NCBI RefSeq assembly: GCF_003144535.1
Contig: NZ_PHFJ01000009.1
Span: forward strand, 62,001-126,000
DNA: 64,000 bases
DNA from: Proteus penneri
Lineage (GTDB): Bacteria; Pseudomonadota; Gammaproteobacteria; Enterobacterales; Enterobacteriaceae
Direction: 5' to 3'
Part shown: positions 27,206 through 40,670 of the stretch, one piece after another
Layout of the letters: each line of letters opens with the position of its first letter
Position numbering within the stretch: the stretch's first letter is position 1
Notes under the pieces: generated by a model
Databases searched by the model: none
What the model was told of the DNA's origin: nothing
What the model saw: the letters and a program-made list of their open reading frames with translations, nothing else
Program-made: the position numbers and the translations under genes

Positions 27206-27862
27206 TTAATCTTCTTTTTCTTGTTCTTTTGCTTCTTGAATGATCTCTTTTTCTGTTTTTTCCGTTTTTTTCTTCAATTTTTGCCAAATCCGACTCTCTT
27301 GACCACGCCATAAACGTTGAATATTGTCATGATGGCGGTAAAGTACAAGGCATGATAATAACGCAACGGGATAAGTGAATTCTGGTTTAAACCACCAAAC
27401 ATAAAAAGGGGCGAGTAATGCGCTGATAATCGCGCCAAGTGATGAATAGCCACTAAGTAATACGGTGAGTAACCACGTTCCTGCGATAAGACCACTTAAA
27501 TCCCAGCCAATTGCGGCAATGGCACCAAAGGCGGTTGCAACCCCTTTTCCTCCTTTAAAGTGGAAAAAAACAGGGTAGATATGCCCAAGACATGCGGCAA
27601 TGGCAACAATGCCGAGGTAAAAAGGAGGCACATTTAAGTAATAGGCGAGCCAAACAGGGATCATCCCTTTTAGGACGTCACAGATAAGAACGGCTGCTGC
27701 GGCTACTTTTCCACCAATACGTAGGACGTTGGTCGCTCCGGGATTGCCAGAGCCAAATTTTCTTGGATCAGGTAATCTTGCCAGTCGGCAAATCAATATC
27801 GCGCTGGAGATTGAGCCGCACAAGTAGGCGAAGATGATCATTCCAAGTGCGTTAGCACTCAT
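27206..27862 (-). CDS. plsY: Acyl-phosphate:glycerol-3-phosphate acyltransferase PlsY
   Basis: 218 residues with five or so membrane segments and the three PlsY motifs: [12 protein letters not shown] (about residues 36-47), [12 protein letters not shown] (about 103-114) and a later [16 protein letters not shown] segment. It transfers an acyl group from acyl phosphate to glycerol 3-phosphate, the first step of phospholipid synthesis. The start is at MSANALGM, with GGAG 7 nt upstream; a longer frame to 27916 is unsupported. The C-terminal ~20 residues are an unusual run of Lys and Glu. Confidence 0.95.
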   Translation of the reverse strand: MSANALGMIIFAYLCGSISSAILICRLARLPDPRKFGSGNPGATNVLRIGGKVAAAAVLICDVLKGMIPVWLAYYLNVPPFYLGIVAIAACLGHIYPVFFHFKGGKGVATAFGAIAAIGWDLSGLIAGTWLLTVLLSGYSSLGAIISALLAPFYVWWFKPEFTYPVALLSCLVLYRHHDNIQRLWRGQESRIWQKLKKKTEKTEKEIIQEAKEQEKED

Positions 27863-27966
27863 TTGTATTCTCCAATGTTTATGTAAGTTCGTTAGGCATG
27901 TATGGATAATACGCATATTTCATCGGAAGTGGTATCCGATGAACAGAAAAAATAAGAGATGACGTG

Positions 27967-28317
27967 ATGGATATCGTATTTATTGAGCAATTATCAGTAA
28001 TAACTACAATCGGTGTTTATGATTGGGAAAAAACCATAAAACAAAAATTAGTGTTCGATATCGAAATGGAATGGGATAACAAACGCGCATCCCAAACTGA
28101 TGATGTTGTTCATTGTTTAGATTATGCCAGTGTGAGCAATGCAATCATTGATTATGTCGAGAGTCGACGTTTTGAATTAGTTGAACGAGTAGCTGAAGAA
28201 GTGGCACAGCTATTGATAACGCAATTTGCTGTACCAAGAGTAAAAATTAAATTAGCGAAACCGGGAGCTATTGCACAAGCGACAAATGTGGGTGTGATTA
28301 TTGAGCGTAAAGCTTAA
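27967..28317 (+). CDS. folB: Dihydroneopterin aldolase FolB
   Basis: 116 residues matching E. coli FolB along the whole length (MDIVFIEQLSVITTIGVYDWE start, SKPGA/AKPGAIAQATNVGVIIER end). It converts dihydroneopterin to hydroxymethyl-dihydropterin in folate synthesis; the active-site lysine is in KIKLAKPGA. The ATG at 27967 is preferred over the in-frame GTG just before it. Divergent from plsY; its stop abuts the stop of cca on the other strand with no base between. Confidence 0.96.
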   Translation: MDIVFIEQLSVITTIGVYDWEKTIKQKLVFDIEMEWDNKRASQTDDVVHCLDYASVSNAIIDYVESRRFELVERVAEEVAQLLITQFAVPRVKIKLAKPGAIAQATNVGVIIERKA

Positions 28318-29556
28318 TTACTCACTTTCTCGATTAAGTTGCGATTTCCATTTAATAATCGCAACTTCTCGTTGCTTGGTTAGCGCATCTCGTATTGCAC
28401 TTCCTTTTAATCCACTTTCAATGATTGGCTTAATATCCACATTATTTGCAACGGCGAAAGCTTGGCAAAAAAATGCGTGTTGTGGATAAGCTCGGTTTTC
28501 TAACCCGAGACGTCCTCTAGCATCCGCTTCACTGACCATTGCTAATTGTTCAACACGTTCAGGCTTTCGCCATGCATCAATAGCATCAAATAAGCGGATA
28601 ATTTTAGAAGGGCGCATTCTATCGATACGATGGATATGATCGTGAAATTTTGCTGTTAAACGAGCCAAATCACGAATGTGATTTGGAATACGATATCGTT
28701 GACACAATGCTTCAACTAAAGGTACACCAGCAGGGCCATGACCGTGATGATGAGGCCAATTTTCAGGAGGCGTTAATCCTTTTCCTAGATCATGACATAA
28801 GGCACTAAAGCGTACCGCAATATCGTCTGTTAATTGACTGGCGATATTCAGTACCATCATGGCATGAATACCCGTATCGATTTCTGGGTGCCATTTTTCA
28901 GGAGCTGGTACGCCAAATAAGGCATCAATTTCGGGGAAAAGAACTTTTAAAGCACCGCACTGGCGTAAAACTTCAAAGTAAACCTGAGGGGCATGGCTCT
29001 CAAGGGCTTTTTCAGTCTCTTTCCAAACGCGTTCTGCCGTTAGTGCATTTAGTTCGCCACTTTGTGCCATTGTCTTCATTAATTGCAGTGTTTCTGGTGC
29101 TACGCTAAAACCTAAAGGCGCAAATCGAGCCGCAAAACGTGCAACCCGCAAAACTCTTAAAGGATCTTCTGAAAAGGCATCGGAGACGTGGCGAAGCAAT
29201 CGTGCATTGATGTCATCTATACCTTGGTAAGGGTCAATGTATTCACTATTTGCAGAATGCGCTATGGCATTTATAGTGAGATCGCGACGTGCAAGATCGT
29301 CTTCTAATGTGACATCAGGAGCGGCATAACAAGTAAATCCCGTGTAACCTGATCCAGATTTTCGTTCCGTACGTGCAAGTGCATATTCTTCATGTGTATC
29401 AGGATGAAGAAAAACAGGAAAATCTTTGCCGACTTGTTGATAGCCTTGTTGTAACAGTTCTTCGGGTGTTGCGCCAACAACAACCCAATCTCTGTCTTTT
29501 ACAGGTATCTGTAATAATTGATCACGCACAGCGCCACCAACAAGGTATATATTCAC
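28318..29556 (-). CDS. cca: CCA-adding enzyme with HD domain
   Basis: 412 residues, the length of the E. coli enzyme. The class II nucleotidyltransferase core begins [20 protein letters not shown] with GGxVRD and the catalytic acidic pair DRDW. The HD phosphohydrolase domain has [13 protein letters not shown] (about residues 251-263). It builds and repairs the CCA end of tRNAs and has 2',3'-cyclic phosphodiesterase activity. The start codon is GTG (29554-29556), as the alignment with KIYLVGG demands. It is downstream of ygiM on the minus strand. Confidence 0.97.
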   Translation of the reverse strand: MNIYLVGGAVRDQLLQIPVKDRDWVVVGATPEELLQQGYQQVGKDFPVFLHPDTHEEYALARTERKSGSGYTGFTCYAAPDVTLEDDLARRDLTINAIAHSANSEYIDPYQGIDDINARLLRHVSDAFSEDPLRVLRVARFAARFAPLGFSVAPETLQLMKTMAQSGELNALTAERVWKETEKALESHAPQVYFEVLRQCGALKVLFPEIDALFGVPAPEKWHPEIDTGIHAMMVLNIASQLTDDIAVRFSALCHDLGKGLTPPENWPHHHGHGPAGVPLVEALCQRYRIPNHIRDLARLTAKFHDHIHRIDRMRPSKIIRLFDAIDAWRKPERVEQLAMVSEADARGRLGLENRAYPQHAFFCQAFAVANNVDIKPIIESGLKGSAIRDALTKQREVAIIKWKSQLNRESE

Positions 29557-29583
29557 GGGATCATGATTCCTTTTGGCTGAATA

Positions 29584-30204
29584 TTAGTTCATCCAACGAT
29601 CGTTGCGTTTACGACGACGAGGAATGATATGCGGAAGGATCAGACCAAAAATCAGACCTGCACCAGCAACACCACCACCATACATAAACCACTGTAAAAT
29701 GATGTCACGTTGTCGGTCATCTAACTGTTGATTAGCAAAATCGAGTTTTTTCTCTGCGACAGCGAGCTTTGTTCTCATTTGCTCATTTTCTTTTTTCAAA
29801 CCATTGATGATGTCATCGCTGTTTGAAACTTTATTTTGCATATCAATGGTGCGTTGGTTCCAGCTTTGGTCGATATTTGCCAGTTTATCACGCAGTGTTT
29901 GGATCTCTTTTTCCATAGCAGGGATGCGAGTACGCATACTTGGCTGTGTGCTGAGTTGGTTTTCTGGTAACCAAACGGTACGATCTTTATCATCTTTAAC
30001 CTGTACATAACCCGTTGCTGCATTACGAGAAAGTACAGTCACGGTTGAGCCCGAATTTAAAGAGCCAACAATTCGATACTGATTTCCAGGTCCACTGTGT
30101 ACATAAGTGGATAATTCATCGGAAACATAGCGAGTTTCTGCGTGTGAGCTCAGAGAAACACCTAAGCCAAGTAAGGAAAGAAAAAGTAAGGGTAATTTTC
30201 GCAT
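29584..30204 (-). CDS. ygiM: SH3-domain membrane protein YgiM
   Basis: 206 residues, the same as E. coli YgiM: signal peptide MRKLPLLFLSLLGLGVSLSS(HA), a bacterial SH3 domain (about 24-90, YVSDELSTYVHSGPGNQYRI), a coiled-coil (about 95-165) and a C-terminal membrane helix (MYGGGVAGAGLIFGLIL) followed by a basic tail. The function is undefined; it is presumed to act at the cell envelope. The start is set at the ATG ending 30204 by the signal peptide; the frame is open further upstream. It precedes cca by 27 nt and is divergent from ygiF. Confidence 0.92.
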   Translation of the reverse strand: MRKLPLLFLSLLGLGVSLSSHAETRYVSDELSTYVHSGPGNQYRIVGSLNSGSTVTVLSRNAATGYVQVKDDKDRTVWLPENQLSTQPSMRTRIPAMEKEIQTLRDKLANIDQSWNQRTIDMQNKVSNSDDIINGLKKENEQMRTKLAVAEKKLDFANQQLDDRQRDIILQWFMYGGGVAGAGLIFGLILPHIIPRRRKRNDRWMN

Positions 30205-30423
30205 TATGTTTTCAACTTTTTTATCTATACAAGAGAATATTTTTACTGATACTAAAGAGTAAAGTTTGCGTAAGCAAATAGTAAACCAGAATGAGAACAC
30301 TCTTAACTGGTAGAATATAGGGATAATCTGCCTTTTATTCATTATTGTTATTAGGCTATCACTTGCTAAATGAAAATGCGTTAAATATTTTACTAATCAA
30401 TTGATTTACTTAAGGGAAATAGA

Positions 30424-31347
30424 ATGAGCCAATTAGAAACCGAACTCAAAATGAGTGCCATACCTGCCGCTATTCCTCACATTATTCAGCGCATTCTGAC
30501 TCTACCACATCAGCACGCTGCCCCCAAAAAGCTGACTAATCTTTACTTTGAGACGACAGATAATCAAATTCGTCGTTGGGATATGGGGTTGCGTATTCGT
30601 GGTGTTGATGAACGTTATGAAATGACAATTAAAACAGCGGGTAAAGTTGTTGCAGGTTTGCATCAACGTCCAGAATATAACGTTGAATTAATACAACCTA
30701 AATTAGATTTGGCTCGCTTTCCTGCGGAAATCTGGCCAGAAAAAACGGATCTCACTTTATTAGAATCCCAGCTTAATGTGTTATTTCATACCGATTTTTA
30801 TCGTGAAATCTGGCTTGTTGAGTATCAAGACAGTCAAATAGAAGTGGTCTTAGATCAAGGTGCTATTCGTACTGAGCAATATGAATTACCCATCGAAGAG
30901 TTTGAGCTAGAACTTAAAAAAGGTAAGGTGTCAGACGTTATTGCATTAGCGACGTATTTAGGTGAAAAAGGCGGATTACGTCTTGCCTCTCGCAGTAAAG
31001 CGGCTCGAGGTTATTATCTGGCAAAAGATAAGCCTGCGTTATCGTTGAGTGTCGTAAATCTTTCTCCTAGTGATACAACGGCACAACAACTGACAAAATG
31101 GTTAAGTGCAATACAGGCATTAGAAGAAGCTATTTTTGCTAATCCAACACCTCCGACAATAACTATGCCAGCGATGTTGGCATTATTTTCAGATTGGTGT
31201 AAAAAACAGTCAGATCTGCCTGAATTTATGCAACAGTCACTCAATGCAATTTCACCGTTAACATTTACAACTGCAACCGACTATTATCATGTTTTATGGT
31301 TGAACTTTAAGTTATCTTCTACGTCGTGGTTACTGTCTATTGCTTAA
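30424..31347 (+). CDS. ygiF: Inorganic triphosphatase YgiF (CYTH) with shortened C-terminal domain
   Basis: 307 residues. The N-terminal CYTH domain (about 1-200) begins with the ExExK signature (ETELK, residues 5-9) and has alternating charged strands (WDMGLRIRGVD, YEMTIKTAGK, EFELELKKG). It hydrolyses inorganic triphosphate in E. coli. There the protein has about 430 residues with a complete CHAD domain; here only about 100 residues follow the CYTH part. No second CHAD frame is found before glnE (26 nt away), so the shortening looks genuine. It heads a ygiF-glnE-hldE gene row. Ribosome site AAGGGAA. Confidence 0.9.
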   Translation: MSQLETELKMSAIPAAIPHIIQRILTLPHQHAAPKKLTNLYFETTDNQIRRWDMGLRIRGVDERYEMTIKTAGKVVAGLHQRPEYNVELIQPKLDLARFPAEIWPEKTDLTLLESQLNVLFHTDFYREIWLVEYQDSQIEVVLDQGAIRTEQYELPIEEFELELKKGKVSDVIALATYLGEKGGLRLASRSKAARGYYLAKDKPALSLSVVNLSPSDTTAQQLTKWLSAIQALEEAIFANPTPPTITMPAMLALFSDWCKKQSDLPEFMQQSLNAISPLTFTTATDYYHVLWLNFKLSSTSWLLSIA

Positions 31348-31373
31348 TTTCCTGACAACGTGAGAATCTATTT

Positions 31374-34214
31374 ATGTCTGTTATCAGTGTACTTCAATCA
31401 TTGTGGGATAAAGCACAGTGTGGTTTTTCTTCTCAACTTAATGCGCTGGCACCTTTTAGTGAACAAGAACAACAATTTCTTGCATTTAGTCCCTTTGCAA
31501 CCGAGCATTTTCGGGTTAATCCTCAATGGTTGACTGATATCAGGCAAAATCCACCAACTTGTGTCGAATGGCAGAGTTATGAATCTCAATTAACGGCAAA
31601 ATTAGCCAATATTGATAATGAAGATGATGTGATGCGGATCTTACGCCAATTTCGTCATCAACAATTAGTGCGAATTGCATGGTTACAATTTTTTCAATTA
31701 GGCGATATTCCTTGTGTGCTAAAACATTTGAGTGTATTGGCTGAAACATTAATTTGTGTCGCGAGAGATACGCTTTATCAGCAATGTTGCCAACAATGGG
31801 GGACGCCTTGTGATAGTGAAGGTAAACCTCAGCCATTACTGATTTTAGGCATGGGGAAATTAGGTGGATTTGAACTTAATTTTTCTTCTGATATCGACTT
31901 AATTTTTGCCTATCCTGAAAATGGATTTACGCAAGGTGGACGTCGAGAATTAGATAACGCACAGTTTTTTACTCGCTTAGGTCAAAAGCTTATTAAAGCG
32001 CTGGATCAGCATACCATTGATGGTTTTGTCTATCGTGTTGATATGCGACTACGCCCTTTTGGTGAAAGTGGGCCTTTGGTGATGAGCTTTGCGGCGCTGG
32101 AAGATTATTACCAAGAGCAAGGGCGAGACTGGGAGCGCTATGCAATGATCAAAGCGCGTGTTTTAGGTGCAGAAAAGAGAGAGTATTGCCAAGTTTTACG
32201 GCAAATGTTGCGTCCTTTCGTTTATCGTCGTTATATTGATTTTAGTGTTATTCAATCACTTAGAAATATGAAATCCATGATAAGTCGTGAAGTTCGTCGT
32301 CGTGGCATGATTGATAATATAAAATTAGGCTCTGGTGGTATTCGTGAAATCGAATTTATTACTCAGGTTTTCCAGTTAATTCGTGGAGGAAGGGAGCCTG
32401 AGTTACAAAACAATTCATTATTAACAGTGCTTAATGTTATTACCAAACTTGAACTGTTAACGTCACAAGAAACCGCCCAATTGTCTGATAGTTATCTTTT
32501 CCTTCGTCGATTAGAAAACTTACTGCAATCTATTGGCGATCAACAAACCCAAACTTTACCTGAAAGTGAAGAAGATAAAGCACGGTTAACTTTCGCAATG
32601 GGATTTGATCATTGGGATACGCTTTATCAAGAGATTAACCACAAGATGCAGGCTGTTTCCGTGATTTTCACGCAATTAATTGGTGAAGAAGACGAGAACG
32701 ATGATGAAGATGATATCTCTGAATTTAAACGTCTTTGGTTACTTGGACGCTTACCTGAAACGTCGTCATTATTTCATGAAACATTAACCATTGAAGCGCT
32801 TGAGGCTATAAATCAGACGTTGCAGATTTTTCGCCAAGATATTGGCAAGCGAACTATTGGGCCGAGAGGACGCGATGTTCTTGACGCCTTAATGCCAAAA
32901 CTATTGGCTAAAATTTGCCAGCAACCTCAAACATTAGTCACGTTAAAACGGATCACTCCATTACTATTAAGCATTGTCAGTCGCACGACATATTTAGAGT
33001 TGATGCAAGAGTCTGATGAAGTTTTAACACACGTTATTCGATTATGTGCAGCATCTCCGATGATCGCAGAACAATTAGCGCTTCATCCTTTATTGTTAGA
33101 TGAATTACTTGATCCTAATTCACTCTATCAGCCACTACCTTTAGATGCCTATCGTGATGAATTACGTCAATATTTATTACGTGTACCAGAAGAAGATGAA
33201 GAGCAACGATTAGAAGCACTGCGCCAATTTAAGCAAGCCCAACTGTTGCGCATTGCTGCGGAAGATATCACAGGTGTATTACCGGTGATGAAAGTTAGCG
33301 ATCATTTAACCTATTTAGCTGAAGCTATTATTCATGCGGTTGTGCATCAAGCTTGGTCATATATGGTGAAACGTTATGGTGAGCCTGAACATTTATCTCA
33401 TCGTGATGGATTGGGCTTTGCGGTGATTGGATACGGTAAATTGGGGGGATGGGAATTAGGCTATAGCTCAGATTTGGACTTGGTTTTTTTATTAGATTGT
33501 CCAATGAATATCATGACAACTGGAGCAAAACAGATTGATGCCCGCCAATTTTATCTTCGTTTAGCACAGCGTATTATCCATTTATTTAGTACCCGAACCT
33601 CCTCTGGCGTATTGTATGAAGTCGATGCGCGTTTACGCCCTTCGGGTGAATCAGGAATGTTAGTAAGTACGATCCAAGCTTTCGATGAATATCAGAAAAA
33701 TGAAGCTTGGACATGGGAACATCAAGCCTTAATTCGCGCCAGAATGATTTACGGAGACGAGCAACTACAACAGATGTTTTCACGTATTCGTCATGAAACG
33801 TTGTGCCTTTCTCGTGATGCTGATGTGTTACAAAATGAAGTCCGCGATATGCGTAAAAAAATGGTGCAACATCTTGCACCAACACAAGCAGACAAGTTTG
33901 ATTTAAAAAACTCATCTGGCGGCATTACCGATATTGAATTTATCGCGCAATATTTAGTATTGCGTTTTTCTCATCAATACCCTGCTTTAACTCGTTGGTC
34001 TGATAATGTGCGTATTTTTGAGCTAATGGCAAAGCATCAAGTAATGGATGAAGATGAAGCTCTCGCTTTAACACATGCTTATGTCACTTTGCGTAATGAA
34101 TTACATCATCTGGCGTTACAAGCATTACCTGCCATTGTGGATAATCATTGTTTTATCGCAGAGCGAGAGTGTGTATTAAAAAGCAAACTGAAGTGGCTTG
34201 GTGAACAAGAGTAA
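31374..34214 (+). CDS. glnE: Glutamine synthetase adenylyltransferase/deadenylase GlnE
   Basis: 946 residues, bifunctional. The N-terminal nucleotidyltransferase-like half with [20 protein letters not shown] (about 160-179) removes AMP from glutamine synthetase. The C-terminal half with [20 protein letters not shown] (about 686-705) adds it. Both GS-D-x-D catalytic motifs are intact. A linker with an acidic run (about residues 438-452, EDENDDEDD) separates the halves. It is controlled by PII proteins and sits between ygiF and hldE, as in E. coli. Confidence 0.97.
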   Translation: MSVISVLQSLWDKAQCGFSSQLNALAPFSEQEQQFLAFSPFATEHFRVNPQWLTDIRQNPPTCVEWQSYESQLTAKLANIDNEDDVMRILRQFRHQQLVRIAWLQFFQLGDIPCVLKHLSVLAETLICVARDTLYQQCCQQWGTPCDSEGKPQPLLILGMGKLGGFELNFSSDIDLIFAYPENGFTQGGRRELDNAQFFTRLGQKLIKALDQHTIDGFVYRVDMRLRPFGESGPLVMSFAALEDYYQEQGRDWERYAMIKARVLGAEKREYCQVLRQMLRPFVYRRYIDFSVIQSLRNMKSMISREVRRRGMIDNIKLGSGGIREIEFITQVFQLIRGGREPELQNNSLLTVLNVITKLELLTSQETAQLSDSYLFLRRLENLLQSIGDQQTQTLPESEEDKARLTFAMGFDHWDTLYQEINHKMQAVSVIFTQLIGEEDENDDEDDISEFKRLWLLGRLPETSSLFHETLTIEALEAINQTLQIFRQDIGKRTIGPRGRDVLDALMPKLLAKICQQPQTLVTLKRITPLLLSIVSRTTYLELMQESDEVLTHVIRLCAASPMIAEQLALHPLLLDELLDPNSLYQPLPLDAYRDELRQYLLRVPEEDEEQRLEALRQFKQAQLLRIAAEDITGVLPVMKVSDHLTYLAEAIIHAVVHQAWSYMVKRYGEPEHLSHRDGLGFAVIGYGKLGGWELGYSSDLDLVFLLDCPMNIMTTGAKQIDARQFYLRLAQRIIHLFSTRTSSGVLYEVDARLRPSGESGMLVSTIQAFDEYQKNEAWTWEHQALIRARMIYGDEQLQQMFSRIRHETLCLSRDADVLQNEVRDMRKKMVQHLAPTQADKFDLKNSSGGITDIEFIAQYLVLRFSHQYPALTRWSDNVRIFELMAKHQVMDEDEALALTHAYVTLRNELHHLALQALPAIVDNHCFIAERECVLKSKLKWLGEQE

Positions 34215-34310
34215 TGGTTTGTTAGCATGAAGTCTTTATGTGTATCTCTTTTTGCCTAACAAGTTATGGTATTATTTCGGCTTATTTTGAAAATAAATGT
34301 GGAGTATGGG

Positions 34311-35735
34311 ATGAAAGTAACGCTGCCGGATTTTAATAAGGCCAATGTGTTGGTTGTCGGTGACGTCATGTTAGACCGCTATTGGTATGGCCCAACAAGT
34401 CGAATTTCACCAGAAGCCCCAGTGCCAGTGGTTAAAGTCGATACCACAGAAGAGCGACCAGGCGGTGCCGCAAACGTTGCAATGAATATTGCGTCTCTTG
34501 GTGCTAATTCGCGTTTAGTGGGTTTAACAGGTATTGATGAAGCCGCAAAAGCATTGAGTAATACATTAAATCAGGTCAATGTGCGTTGTGATTTTGTCTC
34601 TGTTGCGACACACCCAACGATCACAAAATTACGTGTTCTTTCTCGTAATCAGCAATTAATTCGCCTTGATTTTGAAGAAGGGTTTAGCAACGTTGATCCT
34701 CAACCTATCTATGAACGAATTCAACAAGCGTTGCCTTCTATTGGCGCTCTGATTTTATCAGATTACGCGAAAGGCGCACTTTCTCATGTTCAAGAGATGA
34801 TCCAACTGGCAAAAAAAGCGGGTGTACCTGTATTAATTGATCCTAAGGGATCTGATTTTGAACGCTATCGTGGTGCGACGCTATTAACGCCAAATATGTC
34901 TGAATTTGAACAAGTCGTTGGGGTATGTAAAACCGATGATGAGCTGGTGGAAAAAGGGACTCAATTAGTTCGAGATTTAGATCTTGAAGCGTTGCTGATC
35001 ACTCGTTCAGAACGTGGAATGAGCTTACTTCGTGCAAATGAAGCGCCATTGCATTTACCAACCCAAGCACAAGAAGTCTATGATGTTACTGGGGCTGGTG
35101 ATACGGTAATTGGTGTATTAGCCACCTCTTTAGCTGCTGGCAAACCTTTAAGTGAAGCTTGTTTCCTGGCTAATGCAGCAGCGGGTGTTGTTGTCGGTAA
35201 ATTAGGAACATCGACAGTATCACCTATTGAACTGGAAAACGCCATTCGTGGTCGTGCTGACAACGGTTTTGGTATAATGGAAGAAGAACAATTAAAACAA
35301 GCAGTTGAATTAGCACGTCAGCGCGGTGAGCGTATTGTGATGACTAATGGATGTTTTGATATTCTTCACGCAGGCCATGTTAGTTATTTAGCCAATGCAC
35401 GAAAATTAGGTGATCGTTTGATTGTTGCTGTAAATAGCGATGCTTCAACAAAGCGTTTAAAAGGTGAAACTCGTCCTGTTAATCCATTAGAGCAACGTAT
35501 GACAGTGCTTGGCGCTTTAGGTGCAGTAGACTGGGTTGTTGCATTTGAAGAAGATACACCACAGCGTTTAATCGCTTCTGTCTTACCGGATATCTTAGTG
35601 AAAGGTGGTGATTATAAACCTGAAGATATCGCGGGTAGTAAAGAAGTTTGGGCTGCAGGCGGTGAAGTAAAAGTGCTAAACTTTGAAGATGGCATTTCTA
35701 CAACAAATATTATTAATGCGATTAAAAAGAAATAA
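34311..35735 (+). CDS. hldE: Bifunctional heptose-7-phosphate kinase / heptose-1-phosphate adenylyltransferase
   Basis: 474 residues. The ribokinase-like N-terminal domain ([20 protein letters not shown] start, [14 protein letters not shown] with the catalytic Asp, about 256-269) makes heptose 1,7-bisphosphate. The C-terminal nucleotidyltransferase ([17 protein letters not shown], about 343-359) makes ADP-heptose for the LPS inner core. The start ATG at 34311 has GGAG 6 nt upstream; the frame extends 15 codons further without support. Followed by a strong terminator. Confidence 0.97.
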   Translation: MKVTLPDFNKANVLVVGDVMLDRYWYGPTSRISPEAPVPVVKVDTTEERPGGAANVAMNIASLGANSRLVGLTGIDEAAKALSNTLNQVNVRCDFVSVATHPTITKLRVLSRNQQLIRLDFEEGFSNVDPQPIYERIQQALPSIGALILSDYAKGALSHVQEMIQLAKKAGVPVLIDPKGSDFERYRGATLLTPNMSEFEQVVGVCKTDDELVEKGTQLVRDLDLEALLITRSERGMSLLRANEAPLHLPTQAQEVYDVTGAGDTVIGVLATSLAAGKPLSEACFLANAAAGVVVGKLGTSTVSPIELENAIRGRADNGFGIMEEEQLKQAVELARQRGERIVMTNGCFDILHAGHVSYLANARKLGDRLIVAVNSDASTKRLKGETRPVNPLEQRMTVLGALGAVDWVVAFEEDTPQRLIASVLPDILVKGGDYKPEDIAGSKEVWAAGGEVKVLNFEDGISTTNIINAIKKK

Positions 35736-35756
35736 TTAAGCTCTTTTATTAAGTTT

Positions 35757-35782
35757 AAAAAGCACTCTACGGGGTGCTTTTT
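35757..35782. terminator. hldE terminator
   Basis: AAAAAGCACTC (35757-35767) and GGGTGCTTTTT (35772-35782) form an 11-bp stem (one G-T pair) with a TACG loop. The convergent GntR gene ends 28 nt further on and may share it. Confidence 0.9.
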
Positions 35783-35809
35783 GCTATAGCGATTATTTAT
35801 TATTAATAA

Positions 35810-36514
35810 CTATTGCTCTCGTTTTAAATGATACTCAACAATATAATCTTGGGTATTTCTATACATTATTGAATAATTTATATAATCACCATTGGTGCTG
35901 TATGATAATGTGCTGAGTCTTAATATTGGAATGTTATTCTCTATTTTTAATAATTGACAAATATTGTTGTCTGGTATTATAGGGTGAAATGTCTCGTAAC
36001 TTCCCGCTATTTTTATTTGGCAAATATTTTCAATAAAATCAAATTTAGAACCTTCTAAATGGGTTAAGGTTAAATTACGAAAATATTTAACAGGCATATA
36101 ACTATCTTCAACAATAAGTGGTTTATTATCAACGTAACGTATTCTCCTTGAATAAAAAATACGTTCATTTGAATTAATTCGTAGTTTACTGGCGATAGAT
36201 AAAGGACAGGGAATAACGCTAAATTCTATCACTTCACTTCTTACATTGTGGCCTGTATTTGCCATTAATTCGACAAAGCCTTTTAGGCTAGCATTTTCAT
36301 GATGAACATCTTTTTCTTTAATATAAGTACCAGAGCCATGTTTTCGTTCTAATAATCCTGCGGTCACTAATAAATCCACCGCTTTACGTATTGTCATTCT
36401 CGATACGTTGTATTGTTGTGCTAATGATTTTTCTGCTGGTAAAGGGTCACCAATTTGGTATCCAGCCGAATTTATTTGAATTCTTAGGCTTTTTGCAATG
36501 TCTTTGTAGATCAC
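35810..36514 (-). CDS. GntR/HutC-family (UTRA) transcriptional regulator
   Basis: 234 residues: an N-terminal winged helix (about 1-66) with NVSRMTIRKAVDLLVTAGLL and the wing HGSGTYI, then a UTRA effector domain (about 80-230, VEDSYMPVKYF in the middle). UTRA regulators of this type usually repress a neighbouring sugar operon and respond to a phosphorylated sugar. A GTG start at 36514 is preferred (AGAGG 7 nt upstream, aligned with the usual start of the fold); another GTG six codons upstream also keeps the frame. It is divergent from the alpha-glucoside PTS operon, which is its likely target. Confidence 0.85.
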   Translation of the reverse strand: MIYKDIAKSLRIQINSAGYQIGDPLPAEKSLAQQYNVSRMTIRKAVDLLVTAGLLERKHGSGTYIKEKDVHHENASLKGFVELMANTGHNVRSEVIEFSVIPCPLSIASKLRINSNERIFYSRRIRYVDNKPLIVEDSYMPVKYFRNLTLTHLEGSKFDFIENICQIKIAGSYETFHPIIPDNNICQLLKIENNIPILRLSTLSYSTNGDYINYSIMYRNTQDYIVEYHLKREQ

Positions 36515-36815
36515 TTTTATACCTCTTTTCACTCTTAAAATCGGCTCTTTTTATTTAATCTATCTGAATATAATTTTTTGATATATAAGAAAATCATTTA
36601 TAACTCTAAAATGTGAACGTTATCAAAAAATAAAAAGTGATCTGCCTTTTGACTAAAAATGAGATCACTTTGACTGAAAGATTAGTATGAATCAGATCAC
36701 GAATAACTCATTTCAGATGAGAGAATAAAGAGAAAAGAATCTAATCTGAATTTACAGAAAAAAAATGAATTAAATAGCATATCGTTTCAGTAGCAGTAAA
36801 TAAGAGGATATTTTT
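36515..36815. promoter_or_regulatory. Operator/promoter region of the alpha-glucoside operon
   Basis: 301 bases. A CRP-like site TGTGA-N6-TCAAA is at 36612-36627. Three copies of a 7-bp motif follow: GTGATCT at 36637-36643 and AGATCAC at 36662-36668 and 36694-36700; the first two extend to a perfect 10-bp inverted repeat with an 18-bp spacer. The motif is a candidate operator of the divergent GntR regulator. Protein assignment is inferred. Confidence 0.55.
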
Positions 36816-39766
<2,951 letters not shown>

Positions 39767-39798
39767 TTGTTAATAACGATATTTAGTAGATAAAAAAT

Positions 39799-39831
39799 AA
39801 CCCTGTGTCTTTATGAGATACAGGGTTTTTG
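39799..39831 (+). terminator. aglAB terminator
   Basis: AACCCTGTGTCT pairs with AGATACAGGGTT (one G-T pair) around a short loop and is followed by TTTT. It ends the operon 33 nt after the stop. Confidence 0.88.
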
Positions 39832-39864
39832 CTTTATGGCTTAAATAAGCAATAAAGTCATTGG

Positions 39865-40185
39865 CTAAGCTTTATTTTCTGCTGGAGTTTCTACCACAAT
39901 TTCAACCTCTTCAACTTGGGCAACTTCAGCTTGAGGTTTTGCCTGCAGACTCGCTTCTAGCTCATTTAAACGTTGTTCTAAACGATTAAGTTTTTCACGA
40001 GTGCGTAATAAGACTTGAGTTTGTACATCAAACTCTTCGCGATTGACTAAATCCAATTTGTTTAATTGAGATTGCAGAACAGTGCGGATTTTTTTATCAA
40101 TATCATCACCAAAATCTTTAACGCCTTGTGGCAGTACGTTTTGGATTTGGCGCGCGACTTGTTCAAGTTTTTTCGGGTCCAACAT
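39865..40185 (-). CDS. ubiK: Ubiquinone biosynthesis accessory factor UbiK
   Basis: 106 residues of the YqiC/BMFP family: an N-terminal amphipathic helix ([20 protein letters not shown]) and a long coiled-coil (about 60-85, [20 protein letters not shown]). The tail is variable and rich in Glu and Val. UbiK forms trimers with UbiJ and aids aerobic ubiquinone synthesis. It is divergent from ribB, as in E. coli. Confidence 0.93.
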   Translation of the reverse strand: MLDPKKLEQVARQIQNVLPQGVKDFGDDIDKKIRTVLQSQLNKLDLVNREEFDVQTQVLLRTREKLNRLEQRLNELEASLQAKPQAEVAQVEEVEIVVETPAENKA

Positions 40186-40393
40186 GGGAAATCCTCACAA
40201 ATAAAATAGAAAGCTGAGGTTAAGTGTAATATGAGGACAGAGGGAATAAAACTAGATATCAAGATTATTGTTACTTTTTATTATAAATCGTTAAATAACC
40301 GTATGTCATAAAATGATTATGTGATGAAACAAAGATTGTCGCCGATTGATGATTGCCTCTTATAATTTTAAAGCGTATAGTTTCACCGTTAAT

Positions 40394-40541
40394 CTCAGGG
40401 CGGGGTGAAAGTCCCCACCGGCGGTAGATACCTGAATACATAGGTAAAGCCCGCGAGCGCTTTGTGTTGCTATTGTAATGCAAAGGTCAGCAGATCCAGT
40501 GTAATTCTGGAGCCGACAGTTAAAGTCTGGATGGGAGAGAA
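40394..40541 (+). promoter_or_regulatory. FMN riboswitch (RFN element) of ribB
   Basis: The conserved helices of the FMN aptamer are legible: TCAGGGCGGGGTGAAAGTCC at the 5' side, CACCGGCGGTA, then the variable arm with AAGCCCGCGAGC, GGTCAGCAGATC, CCGACAGTTAAAGTCTGGAT and the closing GGGAGAGA. It binds flavin mononucleotide and lowers ribB expression. Downstream, CAGTAGGA/TCCTGCTG (40553-40581) and TCTGCTT/AAGCAGA (40584-40608) can form expression-platform hairpins before the ribB start. Confidence 0.96.
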
Positions 40542-40670
40542 TAAAATAGCATCAGTAGGATCATTGTATCCATTCCTGCTGTTTCTGCTTGTGTTTTTAT
40601 TAAGCAGAGATCCACTCCTAAGACTGCCCTGATTCTGGTAACTTTCATTAATTATTGAGGTTTTTTTACC

